Part shown: in pieces, positions 11,429-22,540 of the stretch | Layout of the letters: the number at the start of each line of letters is the position of its first letter | Position numbering within the stretch: the stretch's first letter is position 1 | Origin: Diplolepis rosae | Taxonomy: Eukaryota > Arthropoda > Insecta > Hymenoptera > Diplolepididae | Length of the DNA stretch: 64,000 nucleotides | Direction: 5' to 3' | Assembly (NCBI GenBank): GCA_030998225.1 | Contig: JAPYXD010000755.1 | Span: forward strand, 1,240,001 to 1,304,000 | Notes under the pieces: generated by a model | The model's database searches: none | Seen by the model: the letters and a program-made list of their open reading frames with translations, nothing else | What the model was told of the DNA's origin: nothing | Translations under genes and position numbers: made by a program

Positions 11429-11948
11429 TAAAAATATTTCCAATTATATATATAGGGGAGAGTGGAGCATTGTTGTCACTTTTTTTTCGAAGTCATTTTT
11501 CAAAACTAAAAATGGATTTATTGTTAATGCTATACGTATCGTTATATTTTGAAAAAATCTGAGTACAAAATTTTTGAAATCATTTTGGTTATAGTGATAC
11601 GTGCATTTGTAAAAAAGAAAAATTGAAGTTATGGAGTATTCAAAAATCATAGGACAATGTCACTACTCTACAGAAATTTCAAGATAATGAACAAAAAAAA
11701 CATTGGTTTCATTACTTATTGTAAAAAAAAACCGTTGTCACGACAGTTATTGGTAAAAGGGTACATTTTTCATCAATTTATGCTACAGTACCGGCTAGAA
11801 TTGTCAGTCCACTAAAAAAAAAAAAAAATGGCATTAAAAGATGCCTCTATTTTTTGCAGATATCTCAGTACGAAATAAGGGCCTAAAGTTCTTCAAAAAA
11901 ACGATTGGAAAGTTTAATAAATTTTGCGTCGAGTGAGCTTTATTTGAC
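11429..11948. other. Gene-free AT-rich interval
   Basis: It begins with a short TA run and homopolymer tracts. No coding signature was recognised. Confidence 0.4.
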
Positions 11949-14172
11949 TTATTCTCTATGGAAAAAGACCGAGTTAGCATGTGAGAAAGACCGACCTAAT
12001 TTCGGATTTTTCCAAATTTTCTACTCAGCCATTTTTTTTTAATTGGCTTAAGTGAGGCATAAATTATTCAAAAACGATTTTGTGGGAAAAATTTGATAAA
12101 CAATTTTTTTAGCTTATTTTCCGACACATTTGAGCGCTCAAAAACCTTTAAAAAAGCAGCTCAGTTGTGTGCGGCATTTTAAGTGTATTACAGCTCTGTT
12201 GGTAGTTTTCGCTGGTACAAATCAGTTTATCTTCTTTGAAATATATGCAATAGTCTAAATGCCGTCGTTTGGTCTATTGCGCCGAAAGCGATATCCAGGG
12301 GTAAAAGAGTGGTTGATATTGCAACTGACATCTCTGTTATTACATACAATGACGGTTTTCGAGGATTGTTAGATGTCATATAGTAAATGCGTTTTGGAAC
12401 TTTAAACGCGTTTTTCTCGAAAGAATGTCTTTCAAATTGGCGTGCATCATACCTTGCCCAATTTTTGTCGGATATACTTGAAATTTTAGCTGTGTCTTCT
12501 TAGATAAATTATCTAGGGAGTACACATGATTTTCAAGATTGATAAATAATTAAATTTTTATAGACAAATTAAAGTCGATTTTTAGCTAAAAAATGAAAAA
12601 AAATTGAAGCTGATGCCAATTTGCGAATTTAAAAGAAAAATTTATAATTTTAGGTACTTCCTTAGAAAAACTAATGTAGATTAACGACAAATTTTTTTTT
12701 GCTTTAGGTGGTGTTCGGAGACTGTTTTGTTATACGCCGATTTCTTCCTCGGGAAAAACCCATGTTCAAGTTACCGAGTGCCACGACGCCATTTTGTATC
12801 GTAAATTTAAACAAAATTTTTTTTTATACTTTAATACATGTATAATAAAGTCTTAGCATTTTACTCAAATGCATTGACTAGTTTTCAAAACAAAAATTCC
12901 CAAAAAAAGTTCATTTTTCAATGTGCCTGGGTAGTAAAGCCCTTTAATCAACTTTAGCTCTCTGCATGCTCCAGGGAAGTGATGGGAAAAAATTGAAATT
13001 CATATATATTGAACCTAAGAATCTCCCCTTTAAAACGAGCTAAGAAAAATTGATAATCTTTATCGATTCTCAAGATATGATTAAATGTGTAAAGTCGTGC
13101 ACGTTCGACTTGCGACTAGCTATTCAAGGGTCAGTCGGCTCTCGCCTCGCGAGCAGGACCGAATATGCACTGGCATCATGCAGGGCCCCGACATTGGAGA
13201 CTTGTGTTTCTCCAAATAAATTAAATTCTACGGCTATAATAATTCGTTAACGCTACAAGTTTGATTTTTAAAATATATGAATAATTATAAATAATGCGAC
13301 TTTACATATAAGCAGACTTCTTAATGAAAAAATTATAATTAAAAGTGATTAAGTGAGTTAATATAATACTTCTCATTACAAATGTTTATTTGAGTTTAAT
13401 TAATGAACGTCATATAATTAAACAACTGTTGACACTTTTTTAAATTAAATAAAAAATAAATTGAAAACGTTTGTTGAAAACTCTTATTCAATACAAATTT
13501 AATTTGATTCAATTCCAATTGTAATCTTTATTTAATTTTGATAAATAAACATTAAATAATGTATTATATCCTACCTAACTTTTTAAAATTCTTACAAAAC
13601 AGCCTGGACTTTGAGTTTAAAATAAATCGAAACACACTTTGAAACTATTATCTTTGAAATTGTAATTTTGGTTTATGTAATAAACATTCAAACATTCATC
13701 CATTCATCAATTTCATTTTTTCAATATTTACAAAATGGCTTGGACTTTAGGATTAAATAGAAAATAAATTTAAACTGCTCGCTGAAAATTTTTTTCACTA
13801 CAAAAATTAACGTAGACTTACTTTCTATTGGAAATTTTCATTTAATTTTTATTAATGAAGAGCGCATATTCGGTCCTGTTCGTGAGGCGAGAGTCGACTG
13901 ACCCCCTTGGATGGCGAGTCACAAGTCAATCGTGCCCGATTTTACATATTCAATCATATCTTGAGAATCAATAAAGGTTTTCAATTTTTCTTAGCTCGTT
14001 TTAAAGGGGAGATTCTTAGGTTCAATATATATGAATTTCAATTTTTTCCCATCACTTCCCTCGAGCATGCAGAGAGCTAAAGTTAAATAATGGGAATTTG
14101 GAAAAATCTGAAATTAGGTCGGTCTTTCTCACATGCTAACTTGGTCTTTCTCTATAGGCTTCGAGCAGAATA
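11949..14172. mobile_element. Inverted-repeat element with ~300-bp arms, left arm interrupted
   Basis: The left arm is in two pieces (11949-12018 and about 12950-13175) that together match the reverse complement of 13855-14172. Shared landmarks are gcatgtgagaaagaccgacc, gagctaaagtt/aactttagctc, catcacttccc and ggtcctg. The centre (13176-13854) is AT-rich without a transposase frame, so this is a non-autonomous element. Confidence 0.85.
12021..12934. mobile_element. MITE-like insertion in the left arm
   Basis: Removing this block restores the match between the two arms of the 11949-14172 element. Its ends are roughly inverted (CTACTCAGCC at the left, GCCTGGGTAG at the right). It shares the internal string aactttaaacgcgtttttctc-type core with the MITE at 39709-40909, suggesting one superfamily. 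Confidence 0.6.
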
Positions 14173-14418
14173 ACTGGTGGCGCCGCAAGTGGCCGAACAG
14201 TGAACAAACGTGTGGATAATAAACATAAAAAAAGCATTAAAAGCGTTATAAAAAATTATTTATTTATTTTTTGAAAGATAAGCAGGCCGAAATATTTAAA
14301 AAGATTAGTGAATATACATTTTGACTCGTGCAAACACTTATTCTTAGTCAAACTAATCTTTGTATTTATAGTGATAATACTAAAATTGTTGTCTATGTAG
14401 CTTTATGTTATAAACAAG

Positions 14419-15908
14419 ATGGATTTGATTTTGAAAACGGGATTCGCCGAAATATGTAATAAATGGACTTTTAAATTATCTAAAATATCGAAAGGAGAGA
14501 AATTGGTACATCCCAATCACGTGACTGATGTAAGGGAAATGAGAAAAGATGGGAAAGTCACGCTCGCAGCATTTTGTTTACGACAAACATCAGTTACTTC
14601 GAATCCGTATAAAGTCGAAATTGACGCAAGTTTATACATTAATTATACATTAATTATACATTAATTATACATTAATCAAAGTAAATTGCCCCAATATTTT
14701 TTTGTATTTCTGCGTAACGTGTTATCTTTTTGTAGATCGACGGAGACAGAGAAATAATAGATGCTCGGTGCAGCTGCGTGACAAAGATGAGGAAACGATG
14801 CAAGCATATTTATGCTTTAATTTATTATATGAACAGTGACCAAAGTGCATAGAAAACGAGTTATGAGAAAGAATGGGGAAAACCATCTGCGTCGCAGTTA
14901 TCCAAAGCTATGTATTCCAAGGGAAAGGGAATTTCGAAGCTTTTTCCACAGCGAATCGACATTGATGACAATTCCGATGCCATCGAATTTTCTCACCACG
15001 AATTGAATGGATGGGATTGCGCAATAAAAGATATTTTGGTCTCTAAAATTCGAAATGCAGAAGATTTGAAGAGCAAGGCAGCGCTTAGGGATGCTGAAAT
15101 TGCAGAGAATATACGTATCGAAGGAGAAGCTTTGTCTGAGTGCATTTCTTTATTTATCGAATTGTCGTGTAGTAACCAATTGTACGGAGAACAAATGACC
15201 TTTCTATCTGAGTTCGAAAAAGAGTATTTTAAGAAGAATGTTTGCATAAATGAAGAAGACATAAAACAGCTGTGCTTGAGTACAAGAAATCAAAGTACCT
15301 GCCAGGGCTGGTCAGATGCACGAAATGTAAGGATAACTGCAAGTACAAAGGCACACGCCATTAAAAGGTTGCAGTAAAAGAAAAAAGAGGACCTCGCACA
15401 AGACTTCATCGCAGAAAAGTTAATATCCAATAAAAACTTGGAATACGGATCATCTAATGAAAATATGGCAATTGACAATTATAAAAAAGTATTCAACGTT
15501 CAAGTCGTCAAAGCTGGATTTTTTCTTCATCCTCTTCAGCCGTGGCTTGGTGCTTCTGACGACGGGATCGTTATCGATAATCGTCAAGTAACTCGAATCC
15601 TGGAGGTAAAATGCCCTATTTCTTGCAAAACAAAACCAATTTTCGATCGTGGGAAAGATACGTGCAATGTCGGCTATTTAAAATTAGAAAATAAACAAGT
15701 GTACCTGAAAGAGAGTCATCAGTATTTCACGCAATGTCAAATGCAATTATACGTGACGGGAATGTCGATCTGTGATTTATTTCTATGGTCACCAAAGGGT
15801 TCTTGTAAGGTAGAAATTCACTGAAACGAAGAATTCCTCGCAGACGTTGTTCCGCGTTTGACGCATTTTTATTTTTTCTATTGTTTAAAAGCGTTGTGCA
15901 ATAAGTAA
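14419..15908 (+). pseudogene. SWIM zinc-finger / YqaJ-type nuclease gene of an ISL2EU transposon, three nonsense codons
   Basis: Exon 1 starts at ATG 14419 and ends at 14625. The best-phased intron is 14626-14735, with a GC donor (GAC|GCAAGT) and a TTTTGTAG acceptor. Exon 2 opens with a SWIM finger (C-S-C ... C-K-H, 14770-14815), then a YqaJ/lambda-exonuclease fold: W-x-x-A-R-x-V-R-I-T-A-S (about 15310-15345), G-A-S-D-D-G-I-V (about 15550) followed by L-E-V-K-C-P (15600-15620), and Q-x-Q-M-Q-L-Y-V-T-G (about 15735-15765). The same frame is interrupted by TAG (near 14850), TAA (15375-15377) and TGA (15822-15824), then continues to TAA at 15906. ISL2EU elements are known to carry a YqaJ nuclease beside their transposase, and this gene converges with the transposase about 190 bp downstream. 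No other frame damage was seen, so decay looks limited. Confidence 0.85.
14634..14682 (+). repeat. Short tandem repeat inside the GC-AG intron
   Basis: Four imperfect copies of a ttaattatacat-type 12-13-bp unit lie within the 110-bp intron of the YqaJ gene. Confidence 0.8.
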
Positions 15909-16097
15909 CGAAAATGGGACCGTTAGGCTGTGTAATAAAAACATTACCAAACATATATTTTGTTATTTATTCAATTAAATTCAAATTGTATACAAATTTC
16001 AATGTGAAACTTGTATATGATACACATGCGGTATATTTTTTTATTCACTTTTCCTTCGGTGTAAAAGTATATTTTTCCACCACGGGAAAAAATGAAG

Positions 16098-17942
16098 TTA
16101 AGTCGTTTCACAGGCATTGCTTAAACCAGTTTTCTTGGTTTTGATGATTGGTGGCTGTAAATTAACTAAAATTCCTGCCATTAAAACAATTGCGTCGATG
16201 TAAGGCAACATTTTCATCGTTACTTTAGACAGAATGCGATGTGTTTTGATTCGTTAGATTATACGTTCAATATGAATCCTAACACTTGCGATTTCTTCAG
16301 TTTCTACAACTTCTTTCTCAGTAAAATATTCAGCACGAAGGAAAGGCGGCATCACCAGAAGAACCTCGTTTCCTGAATCGTCTATTTTGGTTTTTATACC
16401 GGGGAAACCTTTGTCTGCTAGAACCATATCTCCAGGTTCCAAAAGATCTAACAAACCACTTCTATTGGTTATTTGCGCATCTGAGGTTCTTCCTCCACTT
16501 GTTTTGGATATAAAAGATATGAATCCATTTGGTGTACAGCCTACTAAAACTTTAAGCGTGAAACCTTTTTTATAATGCGAATAAAAATGTACACGCTCAT
16601 TGACTTGAGGTGATTGTTCCTCAGGAAATTCTGTGCAGTCGATTATAATGCGACAATTGCCATATTTTTCTTTGAAAGAATCAGGCATTAAATCTCGAAC
16701 AACTTCTCTTGAAGGCCAATGAATTATGTTTTTACATTTTCGTACCAGAATCCATAAAATTGATTTAAATTGCCGCGAAGCAGTTGTCCTGTTGTATCCA
16801 AAAATAATACCTAGAGCAGTGGAAGTTAAACTTAACTTCATTTTCATCAACAAAAGGAGCAATCGGTCTTGTTTCGACAATTTCTCATTTTTGACATCAA
16901 CGATGAAACCCAATAAAAAGTTGAATGCTAAAAATTCACACCTGCAATGTCGATCATATTTTCATCGCTTTTAATTGAATTAAACCCGTGAAATCCTTCG
17001 TTACATTTTAAATTTGATTCGCCGACAATGGGATCTGGACCGACATATTTACTTGCGTATTCTATATCCGTACCACAATTCTTATCTGCAGTTTTGTTCA
17101 TCACAGAAGGAGTACTTTTTGTTTTTGTCGTTGAAATCGATGAAATTGGAGTCGCTGCATCGCAAGTGTCACCGAGCACGATCAGATTACTACAAAAAAT
17201 ATTGCAATTCAAAGAACTATCATTTTCTAAAAAGTCCAATTGTGAGGCTTGATCCACCATGTTATTATGGCATGGAAATGGTGCTCCTGCAGTCATCGAA
17301 GTGTCACTGATTATTTGATTTCTTTCCTCTTGCTTAATTAATAGAATATTTTGACGTTTGCGACTGTTAACGTCCCCAATAACTTGCCTTTTCAATTTTC
17401 TGTTGAATCTGTTACAAAGCAAATTGCAAAATTATTATTTTTTTTTTTAATTGGACCATAATAAATGTTTCGAAATTCTGAAATAATGACCTTTCTTTAG
17501 CTTGATTGTTTGGACGTGGCTGTTTTATATAATCAGAAGGAAAAATAGTAGGCAAATAACTAGGATGCAATGGATGTTCAGACTTGGCATTGTCAATAAA
17601 ATGCGCGCTGCAAATTTTTGAATATTTCGTAGGTTGCCAAGAAGACCCGTCCACACTGAAATAATTTGCAAATTACGCCTCATATTAAACAATAAAAATT
17701 TGATCTATGGAGACATTCGAATGGTTTCACAAAATTGTTTGGTTATGTAAAATTGTCACTTACTTTATCCTACGAATCGCGTTTATCCACTGTTGCCGTT
17801 GAATATTGTTGTGTTGCTTTATCGAAAAACCATAAAATTTTATTCCCGTTGTATTACCAGAAGTATTATGACAGCCCACAACACAACACGAATGTCCACC
17901 TTTCATTTGCTTTTTGACAGCTGCAGAGTTGTTTACATTCAT
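16098..17942 (-). pseudogene. THAP-DDE transposase gene of the ISL2EU transposon
   Basis: Exon 1 (17942-17764) and exon 2 (17655-17491) together encode a THAP zinc finger, with C-V-V-G-C near the start, C-S-A-H in exon 2 and the terminal L-P-T-I-F-P box. They join in phase over a GTAAGT...TTTCAG intron of 108 bp. Exon 3 starts at 17408 after an 82-bp intron, also in phase. Between exon 3 and the transposase core (16950-16100) the frame changes, through either a 44-bp intron ending at about 16953 or a one-base indel. The core is a DDE_Tnp_4 type with D in I-D-C-T-E-F, D in L-A-D-K-G-F and E in H-I-E-R. A TAA at 16254-16256 cuts the frame a few residues after the catalytic E, and the same frame continues to 16098. 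All three catalytic residues survive. Confidence 0.85.
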
Positions 17943-18140
17943 TTTAACACAAATTGCATTATAATTCGCGCGCGTTTTAAATGAAATAATACTTTTTGTA
18001 AATAAAATAGTTAGTAGTTCTATGCAAGTAAGAATTTTTATCCGAGTTTTTTAGAATAATATTGTTTTAGTATTATTCCGTGTTCTTCTTCTATTATTCC
18101 TATGTTAATTCATCTTGATTTATCCACACAGAACTTCTAA

Positions 18141-18739
18141 ATATGATGTTTTTCTAGTTTTTATCGCTGAGAAATATAATTATTTTATTTATTCCTACAC
18201 CTTATAGTTCAAATTTGATTGTAGAATCATAATTGCAATGACTTAAATGATTTTTTTACCGTGTTTATTCATAATATTGCAAAGTCAGTGAATTGTCGGT
18301 GTATTCGTTGATCGTTCCCTAATACGGATCCACTAGGGTAGTTTCACCACACGCCAATAGATAAGCTATAGTCAAGTTTGTGGTCGGGAAAATTCGGTTC
18401 AATTCGGCAAGCTTCGTAATATATTCGCGCGACGGCATAAGATTCAAATTTTCTTCCAAATCTTCCAAATCATTCTACTAACCCCGACATATCATCGAAT
18501 ATGTATCTTAACACTTTTGGAAATGTATATATTATCAATTTATACAATACTTTATTAATTACAAATTATTATACATTTTATTGCTTTCAAGAAATTCTTC
18601 AAGTAAATTAATATTACATACATTTGAAAAAGTTTTAAAATACATATTTTATAAATATAATATTTTTTTATTTAAATAGTATTTTTAATCAATTACAAGG
18701 AATGAAATATTAAAATTTCTAGCACTATGTTCTCAGCGA
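18141..18739. repeat. Fragment of the outer inverted repeat of the 35-39 kb element, plus AT-rich DNA
   Basis: 18140-18300 (ttctagtttttatcgctgag, then atttattcctacacctt and catgattgcaatg-type strings) matches 38735-38860 directly and 35345-35465 inverted, so this is a third copy of that sequence. The rest (18300-18739) shows nothing recognisable. Confidence 0.6.
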
Positions 18740-19179
18740 AATTATTTTGACTCTCTGATTTTTTGGGCTCTTCGAAAATGCCTATATTGATTTTTGGGCC
18801 CCAACCCTTAACATCAAAATGCACCCCATATGGCCATGTAGAGACGACTTTCACTAAAAATCATCTTTCTGCAAACTTTATGGTCTAGGAGTACTCTATG
18901 ATTTTTGTGCTCTTCGAAAATGTCTATATCGATTTTTGGGCTACAACCCTTAACATCAAAATGCACCACTATATGCCCATCCAGAGGCCATTTTTCACTC
19001 AAAATCATCTTTCTGCAAACTTTATGGCCTGGGAATACTCTCTGATTTTTGGGCTTCAACCCTTAACATTAAAATATATAAACCACAGGACGACACGAAC
19101 AGAAATTTTAGTATATTGCAATCAAACCGGCAGGGTAAATTTCTTTAAAAGATGTCCAAAATAATTCTTAATAACAAAA

Positions 19180-19570
19180 ATATGAAACCAGAACCATTTT
19201 TAATTTTGAAAACTTTATATGAGGACTTTATTACCGGATTTTGTCACCGATCGAGCTCTTCTGTTCTCCTTCTAGGTGGAAACTGCTTAAAAATTTACCC
19301 GGGACATTTGGCTTTGATGACTGACAATTTTTTTTTTTTAATGCTATCCTGAGAAGTTCTTTTCCTTGTTGAAAAGACCATTGTCCTATACCTAGTTGAG
19401 AAATAAGTGACGGTTGTGGTGATTCTTACAAGTGGACGAAAACGTTTATATTTAAAGGGAAATCTTTTCAATTTTTTTAATATAAATATCATCTTTCCCG
19501 ACAGTCCATTTTATATTGATTTTTCAAGCAAGCTTTACAGAAATATTAATTATTATCATATCCATTGTTA
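19180..19570 (+). repeat. Dispersed repeat shared with 31310-31670
   Basis: The two segments share long diverged similarity in the same orientation, including cattgtcctatacctagtt/tattgtcctatacctagtta, tcctgagaagttcttttcc/tcctgagaggttcttttcc and a common ending ttacagaaa. Frames are broken in both and the family is not recognised. Confidence 0.65.
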
Positions 19571-20776
19571 CGTACGGCTATTATCAATTAAATAAAAATC
19601 AGAAGGGGAGCAATGCGTTAAAATTGCTCCACCTTCCTCACTGATGACTCGTAATAATGTTAAAAAGTATCCCTTAGAGAAAGTGTTCTTGTCGTTTTGA
19701 GATTCGCCAAGAATATTTTCCATTGAAGATCTCTTTTTTTCTTCCACACCGAGCTGATTACGCACTATTAGCACTTGCGGCTAATTGGCCACCGACGCAA
19801 TCTGAAATTTAAAGAAACGCGAACCTTAGTGGCGGAAGTACTCAACTTCCCGCGTTATCAACTTTGCGGATAGCTCCCGTCGGATGAAAGACTTTCCTTA
19901 TTTTTAACGCTCGCCCAATTGCTTTCGACTCACGAGCGGGCAAGATAGAATTTTATGATTTCTACTCTCGAGTAGTTCTGGTCGGTTTCAGGTTGCTCGA
20001 GTAACTGCGAATTTGATTGAATTTAGATTTGCCTCGAAGACTCGTATCGATGGTACCCTGGTGAGAAATTTTAATGATTTTGGGATTTTATTCAGGACAT
20101 GCTGACAAGGAATTTGGACATAGTTGATTTCCAAATGATTGGTAAATTCAAACTCTTTTGATTCTGTTGCCAAATGAGAATTTTTGTTGACGTAATCGCT
20201 TTCCAATCTTTTGAAATAAGTCGGACTCGATATTAATTTGACCCCTTTTTTATTTAAATTCGTTAATTAAAATTCTGATACCTTTCGTTATATTAACCGA
20301 AACTGGTACAGTTTTTATTAACATTGGTCCACTCATTGGCTAATAGATTATTTTTATTAAATTGAATTTAGTTTTTATTAACTAAATGCATTTCATGAAT
20401 TTAGGAATAATTGGATTGATTGGCATCGATACCAGTAGTCGAGGAACTTCACATTCCACCCTTAGGGTGCGTAAGGACAATCCAAGTACGTGTGTCTAGG
20501 CGAGCGTAAATTTAAGGTTCTTATGGTCTTGATTTTGGCGTCATACGTGCTTATCCAGCTCTAAATTTTGTTTACGTACCTGTGTGTGTGTGTGTTTGCC
20601 ATTTTCTTCCTCTCTCCTTGGTTTTGACCCTTTTATATTAATTTATTTATTTTTGCACCGTTGCATTCATTCCTATTTCGCCATTTAAAATTTTACATAT
20701 GGCGAGAAGATGGCCTCATTCATTTAGGCAATTATACCTGTTAATTAACTAAAATATATACAATACCATAAACATA

Positions 20777-21688
20777 CCAGGTGTACAAGTATGAAACCGG
20801 TAATGACATCTATGTGTCGCTAGGTAAAACTTTTCGCTCTGTCAAACCAAATCATTGACGCCATTTCTTCGCATTGAGTTCTGTCAACAATATTCAGTTC
20901 ATAAGCAATCAAGTTTCATACAACAACTAATTTTTTTTCGCTAGTAAAAATGTCGATTTTTGTGCCTTCAAACTACGATTTGCGTACATCATTGATTTTC
21001 TGTTACCAATTGAAGAAATCTGCTTTGGAAGCCCATCGAATGCTTGTGGAAGCTTACCGCCAGCATGCTCTAGGCAAAGCACAGTGCAACGAGTGGTTCA
21101 ATAAGTTTAAAAGTGGCGATTTCGATGTGAGAAACGAAGAACGTGGAAAACCACCGATAAAGTTTGAAGATGCCGAATTGCAAGCATTATTGGGTGAAGA
21201 TGATGGTCAAACGCAACAACAACTTGCAGAACAATTAAATGTGGCCGATTTGAATCGTGCTTTGCGCCAAAAACGTCCAGAATATCAAACTAGGCAACAC
21301 AAAGTGATTTTTCTTGATGACAATGCACCAGCACATCGAACAAAAATGACTCGGGAATTGGTAAATTCGTACAGCTGGAAAGCCCTCCCCCATGCGGCTT
21401 ATTCACCAGACTTGGCTCCATCTGACTACCACTTATTTTCATCAATGGGGCACGCACTTGCTGAACAGCGCTTCGATTCGTACGAAAATGTGAAAAAATG
21501 GCTCGATGACTGGTTTGACTCAAAAAACGAACAATTTTTTTGGCGAGGCATACACAAATTGCCAGAGAGATGGGAAAAATGTGTGGCTAGCAATGGCCAT
21601 TACTTTGAAGATTGAATGTATAACCATTTTTATTAAATAAACGTGTATTTTCTGAAAAAAATTACCGGTTTCATACTTGTACACCTGG
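20777..21688 (+). mobile_element. Internally deleted mariner with perfect 28-bp inverted ends and TA duplication
   Basis: The ends start CCAGGTGTACAAGTATGAAA and are identical inverted copies over 28 bp, flanked by TA at 20775-20776 and 21689-21690. The element is 912 bp against about 1.3 kb for complete mariners, because the middle of the transposase gene is missing. Perfect ends and an open frame suggest recent movement, presumably mobilised in trans. It lies inside the 18740-22540 element. Confidence 0.93.
20950..21615 (+). CDS. Mariner transposase, in-frame internal deletion, catalytically incomplete
   Basis: The ORF has 221 codons against about 345 in the family. The N-terminal helix-turn-helix region is present up to the Q-Q-L-A-E-Q-L-N-V motif (about residue 102). 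The frame then jumps directly to L-N-R-A-L-R-Q-K-R-P, so the linker and the first catalytic D (T-G-D-E motif) are gone. The second D (L-D-D-N-A-P-A-H) and third D (A-P-S-D-Y-H-L-F) remain, 34 residues apart (DD34D). The deletion kept the frame. The product might still bind element ends and act as a repressor, but it cannot transpose by itself. Confidence 0.9.
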   Translation: MSIFVPSNYDLRTSLIFCYQLKKSALEAHRMLVEAYRQHALGKAQCNEWFNKFKSGDFDVRNEERGKPPIKFEDAELQALLGEDDGQTQQQLAEQLNVADLNRALRQKRPEYQTRQHKVIFLDDNAPAHRTKMTRELVNSYSWKALPHAAYSPDLAPSDYHLFSSMGHALAEQRFDSYENVKKWLDDWFDSKNEQFFWRGIHKLPERWEKCVASNGHYFED

Positions 21689-21782
21689 TATACATATATA
21701 ATAAAATACATAATAATATACATGTATATATAATAAATATATATATATATATATATATACAAAATACACTTATTAATTAACT

Positions 21783-21817
<35 letters not shown>

Positions 21818-21870
21818 ATATAAATATACAATAATATACATAATAATATATATATATGTGTGTGTGTGTA
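21689..21870. repeat. TA/TG microsatellites
   Basis: Runs of (TA)n occur at about 21737-21760 and 21787-21813, then (TATA)(TG)n at 21848-21869. Confidence 0.9.
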
Positions 21871-22540
21871 CCAATTACTCGGATACCCTAATGTTTATGT
21901 TTACTTGAAGAGTTGAGTCACTGCTCCACATTCGCAATTATCATTGTACTCTTTCTAGGTCCCTGAACCGACCGCTCAATCATGCAACTGCTGAGCACGC
22001 AAAATGCTCAGGTTGCGACAACTGAAAACAATTTCTCCTACATATTTCCGCCTTTGTGCGAAAAGTTTTGAATGGACTATTAAATCTTTATTTATTTTAT
22101 AATCTTAGGTAAATTTCGTTTATTTTTAGCTGGTTCGTAAAATCCACGTATGGTATTTTATTGTTATTAAGAGTTATTTTGGACATCTTTTAAGGAAATT
22201 TTCCCTGCCGGTTCAATTGCAATTCACTAAAATTTTTGTTCGTGTCGTCATATGAATTATATATTTTGTTGTTAAGGGTTGAAGCCCAAAAATTAGAGGG
22301 TATTCCCAGGCCATAAAGTTTGCAGAAAGATTAATTTTATTCGAAGTCGTCTCTACATGGCCATATAGGGGTGCATTTTGATGTTAAGGGTTGGAGCTCA
22401 AAAATCTATAGAGGTATTTTCGAAGAGCCCAAAAATCAGAGAGTCTTGCTAGACCACAAAGTTTTCAAAAAGATGAATTTTATTCAAAGTCGTCTCAACA
22501 TGGCCATACAGACATTTGCGAAGAGCCCAAAAATAGCCCA

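Larger units (their letters stand above)
14200..18140. mobile_element. ISL2EU-type DNA transposon, approximate limits
   Basis: Two convergent genes, a SWIM/YqaJ nuclease (plus) and a THAP-DDE transposase (minus), match the two-gene plan of ISL2EU. The true ends are not settled. An inverted gtgtggataa match at about 14210 and 18120 is only a weak candidate for the termini. Confidence 0.6.
18740..22540. mobile_element. Element with inverted, minisatellite-bearing ends
   Basis: 18740-19180 and 22150-22540 are inverted copies. Each outer part is made of roughly 130-bp tandem units built around cccttaacatcaaaatgcacc, ctttctgcaaactttatgg and ctcttcgaaaatg. The inner part is a shared single-copy stretch ending in ccaaaataa. 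The interior has no transposase of its own; the only coding sequence is the inserted mariner at 20777-21688. Confidence 0.75.

Noticed and set aside
14419..15908. Stop-codon reassignment or programmed readthrough in the YqaJ gene
   Set aside because: All three stop types occur and the neighbouring transposase gene is also broken; ordinary decay is simpler.
14210..18130. gtgtggataa inverted match as the ISL2EU terminal repeats
   Set aside because: Only about 10 bp agree and no duplication flanks them; kept only as a weak candidate for the limits.
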